DNA from: Arachis hypogaea
Taxonomy: Eukaryota > Streptophyta > Magnoliopsida > Fabales > Fabaceae
Length of the DNA stretch: 64,000 nt
Direction of reading: 5' to 3'
Assembly (NCBI RefSeq): GCF_003086295.3
Contig: NC_092048.1
Span: 74,176,290-74,240,289, forward strand
Part shown: positions 58,098-64,000 of the stretch, in pieces
Layout of the letters: each line of letters starts with the position of its first letter
How positions within the stretch are numbered: position 1 is the stretch's first letter
Translations under genes and position numbers: made by a program
The notes under the pieces: generated by a model
What the model was told of the DNA's origin: nothing
Databases searched by the model: none
The model's input: the letters and a program-made list of their open reading frames with translations, nothing else

Positions 58098-58769
58098 TGA
58101 TGCCAGGGCATCTTGACTAGTTTTACTAGCCATTTTTTGTATGCTTTAGGTTAGTTTCATGCATTTTCTTAGGCAATAAGCAAGTATTTGGATGAGAATT
58201 GTATGCATGCCTTGATTCAATCAAACATTATTAATTATGTGCATTTTCATGAGATTTATGCAAGAATTGTTTGATGTTATGAATGATGCAAAATCTTGTG
58301 ATTTAGCAAGGCTTTGATGCATGTGTTTGGTTGATGATAGGTGAAGCAAAGAGCCCTGGAGCAAGGAGGAAGTCACCAAGGTGTTGCCAACTCTAGAAGG
58401 GCGTTGCCAACGCCAATGTGTGAAGCAATGAAGTGAGGAAGCCCTGGATGATAAGAGACAGAGTGCACGTTGCCAACTTGGGGGAAGGAAGGCATGTTTG
58501 CCTCTAACGCCAGCAAGCTTGGCAGCCTTGGAAGGCATAGCACGTTGCCAACTTAGCTTTCCATTGGCGTGTTCATTGGCAACGCAGCAAACTTGGAGCT
58601 AGGAGGCAGCCACGAGCATGTTGCCAACTCAAGAAAGCATTGGTGTGTTTGGCAACAATGCCAGGAAGCTTTGGATGGTGAAGAATGGAGGTAGCACATT
58701 GCTAACTTGGAAATACAAGGGAGTGTTTGCTAAAAACGCTGGTGAGCTTGGCAGCCTGACCTTACCCTC

Positions 58770-59800
58770 TTCAATGGAGTATATCTTGAGCTACAGAGAT
58801 CCAATTGATATGCTTCTAGTTGTGTTGGAAAGCTGACATTCAGAGTTTTCCAAAAATATATAATAGTCTATAGTGGAGCATGAAATTGAAGCTCAAACCA
58901 GAGTCATCTTTGGGCCCCAAAAACAAGAAGAAAGAGTTAACATTCAAGGAAGCATAAAGGGAATGGAAGAGAGGCTCGAGCACGTTATTCACTCCTGGGT
59001 GCATAGGATTGTTTGGTGAAAACGTGCCAGGAAGCAAACAAGCAAGGATCACTCACTCAAGCAAGTTGGCAACGCTGGAAACAAGGGCGTGTTCAGCAAC
59101 AACTCCAGCGAACTTGGCAGCCTGACCTTACCTTCTTCAAGGATGCATAACTTGAGCAACATAGCTCCAAAGGAAATTATTCCAGTGGCATTGAAAAGTA
59201 GACATCAAGAGCTTTCCAATCATATATCATAGTATGGGGTTAGAGCTTCAGAATCTGAGCACGTTGGCAACGCTGGAAACAAAGGCGTGTTCACCAAAAA
59301 CGTGTGCGATTTTGGCAGCCTGACCATGTCCTCTTCACTGGAGCATAACTTGAGCTACAGAGATCCAATTTGAGTGCTTTCAGTTGCGTTGGAAATCTGA
59401 CATTCAGAGCTTTCCAACCATATATAATAGTCTATAGTGGAGGACAAAATTGAAGCCAAACCATAAGCAACTTTAAGCCCCAAAAAAACAAGAACAAGGA
59501 GTTGACATCTAAGCAAGCATGAATGAGCCTAGAGGGGCTCGAACACGTTGCCAAGCCAAGGGGAAGAAGGCGTGTTCATCAACAACGCCAATGGGGCCAA
59601 GAATTTGGGCCAAGGAAGGGTACTAGCACGTTGCCAACTTGGAGAGAACTGGCGTGTTTGATGAAAACGCTCACAACCAAGGCAACTTGACCTTGCCCTC
59701 TTCAATGGAGCATAACTTGAGCTACAGAGATCCAATTTGAGTGCTTTCAGTTGCGTTGGAAAGAAGACACTGAGCTTTCCAAATGATAGTCCATATTGAA
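58770..59800 (+). repeat. Four copies of a ~110-bp CATAACTTGAGCTAC / GGAAAGC module
   Basis: Each copy reads GACCTT-CC-TCTTCAATGGAGCATA, ACTTGAGCTACAGAGATCC, a variable link, then GTTGGAAAGCTGACATTCAGA with GCTTTCC and ATATATAATAGTCTATAGTGG, quoted in parts. Copies are separated by CACGTTGCCAAC ... GGCGTGTT ... AACGC palindromic units. The module also occurs in every other LTR family here except those at 8509 and 1481. Confidence 0.8.
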
Positions 59801-60196
59801 GCAGAGGATTGAACCTCAAATTTTAGGCAACATTAAGCATGAAAAGTTGAGCCAAGAAGAAGAAAAGCCAAGTTGTTGGCAATAACTTGGGCTGGCAACG
59901 CCCATCACCAAACCTCAGCCCAGGGGGGACTAACACACACGTTGCCGACTTGCAACAACACTAGTGTGTTTGCCAGTAATGCCCGTTCACTGGGCCAGAA
60001 TTGATGTGAACAAGCTCTGCTTCCTCTGTTTTCCTTAAAGGCCAGCAACTCCACTCATGAGCTAGCTAATCCAAAAAGCAAGCAAAGCCCATAAATCTCA
60101 ACCAATCAAGGCCACAAGAATCATCTAGAATAGTTAATGTTCATTTTGTTTGTAATTTACTTTTAATTTCATTTCAATTTGTAATTTAGGAAAGCC

Positions 60197-60204
60197 TATA
60201 TAAA
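60197..60204 (+). promoter_or_regulatory. TATA box of LTR 58098-60901
   Basis: TATATAAA in AAAGCCTATATAAAGGCC. Confidence 0.7.
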
Positions 60205-60296
60205 GGCCATAGTTTCATAGAATTAAGTAGCGCGGGAGGAGATCACACATACACACTTCATTGGCACACTCCATTAGGAGTGGGTCTTCGGACCCT

Positions 60297-60632
60297 CCCC
60301 TTCATACACTCTTCTTCCCTTCCTCTTCTCTTCTTCCTTAGTAGTAGTGTAGTTTAATTTGTAGTTTTCATTTATGAATTCTTGAATTTTCAATTTCTGT
60401 TTTGAAGTCTCACTCTTTATTTTCATGCACTTTAATTTCATGCAATTTAGTTTTCATTTGAGAGCCCCTTCATACACTCTTCTTCCCTTCCTCTTCTCTT
60501 CTTCCTTAGTAGTAGTGTAGTTTAATTTGTAGTTTTCATTTATGAATTCTTGAATTTTCAATTTCTGTTTTGAAGTCTCACTCTTTATTTTCATGCACTT
60601 TAATTTCATGCAATTTAGTTTTCATTTGAGAG
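60297..60632 (+). repeat. Perfect 168-bp tandem duplication within the LTR
   Basis: 60297-60464 (from CCCCTTCATACAC to ATTTGAGAG) is repeated without change at 60465-60632. It lies just after the TATA region. Being identical, it is recent. Confidence 0.95.
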
Positions 60633-60901
60633 CAATGATCACTTAATTCCCTTTGCATTTGAGAAAGGAGCTCTATTTTAATTTTGATTGAATTGATGTT
60701 TATTTCTCCTTCTCTTTTTCACTCTATCTTCATACTTGGATATCTATTAGAATCCTTGCAAGAGAGTTTTGCTCTTTAAAGATCCTTGGATCTATTAGAA
60801 TCCTATTGTGAACCTTGAGAGAGGGATCATAGGATTCAGTTTGAGCTCTCTTGGCATAATGAAATTGATTCTTGATTTAGAGTTGGTACGTGACATATAA
60901 C

Positions 60902-62724
60902 TGATGACATGTCATCATGTCATATTTTTCTATTCTTTTTCCTTTGTTTTCAATAGGTTTTATGCACTTTCTTGAGCCATAAGTAAGCCAATTGGGTAGA
61001 ATTTCTTGTTTCCTTTGATTCAATCAATCATGGATAAATTAATGCAATTTTATGAGATTTTGTGCTATAATTGTCATATATTATGAAAGAATAACAATCT
61101 CATGATTTTGAGCATAGCTTTGATGTGCTTGGTTGATTGATGATAGGTGAAAAGAGCTTTGAAGAAGGTTGAAGAAAGAAGAAAGGGCAAGGAGCAAGAG
61201 AGAACAAAAAGCTTGAGCAAAAGCTTGCCTCAAACTTTAGCTCAAACTTTTGACAGAGTTGAATTCACCTTGGATGGAGCAAAAGCTTGCGCCAACATTT
61301 GCCTCAAGCTTTTTGGCAAACGTTGGCGCCACAACAAGCACACCCAGGGAGAAAAAGCTTGCGCCAACGTTTGCCTCAAACTTTGAGTCAAACGTTGGTG
61401 CCATTTGAGTATGAAGAGGAGTCCCTGATTGAAGGATAAATGGAGCCACGTTTGCACCAACGTTTACCTCAAACGTTGGGCCAAACGTTGGCCAAGAAGC
61501 ATGCAAGGGAGGATCCACGTTTGGCTCAAAGTTTGACCTCAAACTTTGGCTCAAACGTGGATGACAGCAAAGGAAGGCTAGCTGATATGAAAAGCTTGAG
61601 TCAAAGTTTGCCTCAAACTTTGACTCAAGCTTTAATAGTTCATGGCCCGGTTCACAAGTGGGTTTCTTTCCAACTCCAAGAGCAATCAACAGAGGCCATC
61701 TTCAACCTAAATCCAAAGCACGCAAAGCCCATTATCATCACTCAAAGGCATTAGAGATAGATAAAATATGAATTTCATTTAATTGTAATTTGTCTTTAAT
61801 TTCACATTCATTTTCATTTTCATTCTGTAAAAAGCCTATATAACGCATCATTCTCATTTTAGAAAGTAGGTGGGCTCTGATAGAGAGCATTGAAGGCTAG
61901 CTCCACTAGAGAGTAGTAGGATTGGAGAACTCTCTCTTTAATTTTCATTTTTGTTTTAAAATCTTGGATTGAGAGTGGAAGGAATTCTGTTTTCATTCTC
62001 TATCTGCAACTTCTCTTTACTTCTTCCGCAATTTTTCTTTTAATTCTCTGCAACTTTACTGTTGGATCAAGGAAGGAATTGAGATCTAGACTTGTTTTCT
62101 AGTCTCATTGATTTCCTGAGATCTTAAATTTCTCCTTTAGATTTCACAATCGAGCTAAATTTAAATTCTGTTTTAATTCTCCTGCACTTCTACATTTCCG
62201 TTTTGGTATTGAATCAATCTGTTTCTGAATTTCTTAACCTGAGAGTTCTTAAGTTCATGGCACTTCTTATTTTTCAGTTCTGTTTTAATTTCCAGCACCC
62301 AATTCCTTTTACTTTTCATGCAATTTAACTCTTCGGCAATTGTTCTAAGTTCTGTTTACTGCTTTCATTTAAATTTCCAGTTACTTTATCTATTGCTTTC
62401 TTTAATTTCCAGCACTCACTCCAATTTACATTTCTTGCAATTTAAGTTTCAGCTCTTTTACTTTCTTGCTCTTTAAGTTTCAATGCAATTTACTTTCTGC
62501 ACTTTATAATTCCTTGTCATTTACATTCTGTTGTTTTAAGTTTCACCCAATCTCACTTAAATGTTAGCTTGACTAAACTAATCACTCACTAAAGTTGCTT
62601 GATCCATCAATCCCTGTGGGATTGACCTCACTCACGTGAGTTTTACTACTTGATGCGACCCGGTATACTTGCCGGTTCGTTTTAGGTGTTTTGGAAATTC
62701 ATTTTTCCGCAAATTTACCCATCA
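60902..62724 (+). mobile_element. 5' LTR (1,823 bp) of an element running off the window
   Basis: Starts TGATGACATGTCATC, ends TTACCCATCA, followed by a perfect primer site. U3 has CCAACGTTTGCC / AGTTTGAGC palindromes (61,200-61,620). TATA at 61837-61844, pyrimidine-rich units at about 62,270-62,540, U5 hairpin CTCAC-TCAC-GTGAG at 62627-62640. Same family as the truncated LTR 33621-35026. It interrupts the LTR that begins at 58098; the expected target duplication is ATAAC (60897-60901), with its partner outside the window. Confidence 0.92.
61837..61844 (+). promoter_or_regulatory. TATA box of LTR 60902-62724
   Basis: TATATAAC in AAAGCCTATATAACGC, weaker at the last base than the others. Confidence 0.6.
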
Positions 62725-62730
62725 AGTTTT

Positions 62731-62748
62731 TGGCGCCGTTGCCGGGGA
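62731..62748 (+). promoter_or_regulatory. Primer-binding site for tRNA-Asp (perfect)
   Basis: TGGCGCCGTTGCCGGGGA, 6 bases after the LTR end; identical to 10578-10595 and 54725-54742. Confidence 0.92.
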
Positions 62749-62922
62749 TTGATTTAGATCAACAATGATTAAGTGGGTGAGAAGTCTAGATCAAGCATTT
62801 TCTTTATTTTTGTTCTCTGTTCTAAGTTGAAACCAAGGTGTTTGAGTTATTGCCTCACTAAGAAATTCATCTCTGAGATATGAATTTCAATTTTCCTTGG
62901 TGTTGTGTTTTACAAAATTCAA

Positions 62923-64000
62923 ATGGAGTTCAACTCATCTTATGATCAAACAAATTTTATGGGATATTACCCACCATCACCAATCTCTAATGGTGGCTGG
63001 GAATATCACCAAGAGAATACACATTCTGAGCACTCCAATTCATGGAGATTTGCTTCAGAGACACAAGATGAGCAAGGAAATCATATGGAATATTTCCTTC
63101 CACCACAAAATGATGCAAGTCATGATTCTAATGGTGGCTGGGAAGGGAATTCTAATGCTCCATATGATATTCATCCAAAGTTATCATCACTTGACCATGC
63201 TTCAACAGAAAGCCCCTTTCAAAATTCACCACCCATACAAACTTCCATGAACCACTCAAGGTTCTCAAAGTTTGAATCCATGCTCAAAAGATATGAGGAG
63301 ATGACAACGAAAGTTTAGAAAGAACAAGAAAACTCCCTCAAAAACATGGAAGTGCAGCTAGCTCAATTGGTGAGTGCAACGAAGAAGGAGGAAAAACAAG
63401 AGGAAGAGGTTACCGAGTCAAGTGGATTTTTAGTGGAAAAAAAAGAGGTGGTGGAAAAATTTGAACCTGAACTTGCATATTCACAGAGGCCACTTGAGAT
63501 GACATGGGAACATGAAAACTCACAACTCTCTCAAACCTCCTTGAAACAAAACTGCTCAATAATTGAATCCATGATTGAAAGATATGAAGAGGAGATGAAG
63601 AAATGTTGGGAAGATCAATAAACCTCCTCCATAAAAGAACTATTAAGTCAAATGTTGGGTGCAAAGAAAGGAGTGGAGGAGCAAGAAAGTGAGAAAGACA
63701 ATCAAGAGAATCCACACTCAAGTGAAGCAGAGAAGCACATGAAGGAAGGGCCTATTGAACCACCATTGCAAGGAATTCTTGATGAAGACAAAACTCCAAT
63801 AATCACACAGCAACCAAGTCTTGAATCCAAAGAAGTGAAGGCAACTAACAAGAGCACCAATCCTGTCCCTGATCCAGCAAGCAAGATCAATCAAGCCATT
63901 TGCAAAAGGAAGCTTGCTGAAGAAAGGCCAAGACCAGGGACAGTAGCTGAATCTTCTCCCCCCTTGAGGTCATTCCTCTTAACAAACTGGAAGAAGAGGA
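62923..64000 (+). pseudogene. Broken relative of the Tyr/Gln/Asn-rich ORF, 3' end outside window
   Basis: Begins MEFNSSYDQTNFMGYYPPSP, like the ORF at 44025, with a second MEYFLPPQNDAS and two GGWE segments, then coiled-coil-like Glu/Lys/Gln-rich sequence. One frame is interrupted by TAG at 63316-63318 and TAA at 63619-63621 but stays similar to the relative on both sides of each stop. The last part (IEPPLQGILDEDKTP, SLESKEVKATNKST) matches the C-terminal part of the other protein (IEPSIQEVLDEEDTP, SLEIKEVKTTNKNT). Either it is dead, or it makes a 132-residue N-terminal piece. The flanks suggest the hairpin element should follow soon after 64000. Confidence 0.8.

Larger units (their letters stand above)
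58098..60901 (+). mobile_element. LTR of a further family (TGATGCCAGGGC), split by a solo LTR and cut at 60901
   Basis: The LTR starts TGATG at 56326 (after AAATTTGGTGTTG) and resumes at 58098 with TGATGCCAGGGCATC. It has CACGTTGCCAAC/GGCGTGTT units and four copies of the CTTGAGCTAC / GGAAAG module (58,770-58,880, 59,140-59,240, 59,335-59,440 and 59,700-59,780). TATA at 60197-60204. It breaks off at 60901 in the U5-side region (GAGAGGGATCATAGG), where the next element is inserted; its end should lie beyond 64000. Confidence 0.83.

Noticed and set aside
51492..60901. One element with LTRs 51492-54718 and 56326/58098-60901
   Set aside because: The two LTRs differ over most of their length, including the first 100 bases and the region downstream of the TATA box, far beyond the divergence of a pair from one insertion.

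Overview
The window looks like plant heterochromatin made almost wholly of nested LTR retrotransposons and one large AT-rich satellite array. I found no host gene, tRNA gene or rRNA gene. The LTR sequences match what I know from legume genomes, and most closely peanut (Arachis): repeated GAACGCCAG and AACGTTTGCC palindromes, a CATAACTTGAGCTACAG / GGAAAGC module, LTRs opening TGATGA, and a leader primed by tRNA-Asp. The genus is my recognition from memory, not a search result. All coding capacity belongs to Ty3/gypsy elements of the Athila/Tat kind, judged by the gag, the DLGA protease, an FMDD reverse transcriptase and the tRNA-Asp primer site.

Layout. 1-3226: 3' internal region and 3' LTR of an element that starts upstream of the window. 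3227-8508 and 19499-33620: two arms of one satellite of about 19.4 kb, with ~300-345 bp monomers of three classes (A, B, C) arranged in an eight-monomer higher-order repeat of about 2,620 bp. Between the arms, 8509-19498 is a complete, very young element: 2,063 bp LTRs with one difference found, target duplication GTGTA, perfect primer site, a 952-codon gag-protease ORF and a 527-codon second ORF, but no reverse transcriptase, RNase H or integrase core. The end of its gag ORF resembles the C-terminal tail of integrase, as if pol had been removed in frame.

33621-41780 is a wreck: a truncated minus-strand LTR, a gag-protease-RT pseudogene with stops and frameshifts, a minus-strand LTR and internal stub of another family, and the post-pol part of a plus-strand element. 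41781-50456 is an older element (LTRs about 2% apart by eye) encoding a Tyr/Gln/Asn-rich protein instead of gag-pol; a minus-strand solo LTR sits in it with duplication TGGTG. 50457-60901 holds a mosaic: a long LTR, an internal region with its ORF deleted, and another LTR split by a solo LTR placed 5 bp after its start. 60902-64000 is the 5' half of a further element carrying a broken relative of the Tyr/Gln/Asn-rich ORF.

How it works together: no element here has an intact pol. The two element types with ORFs keep the cis signals (LTRs, primer site, the sequence at the 3' LTR border, and a hairpin after the last ORF), so they would have to be copied by an autonomous partner elsewhere. The same signals recur next to quite different LTRs, which points to repeated exchange of modules between families.
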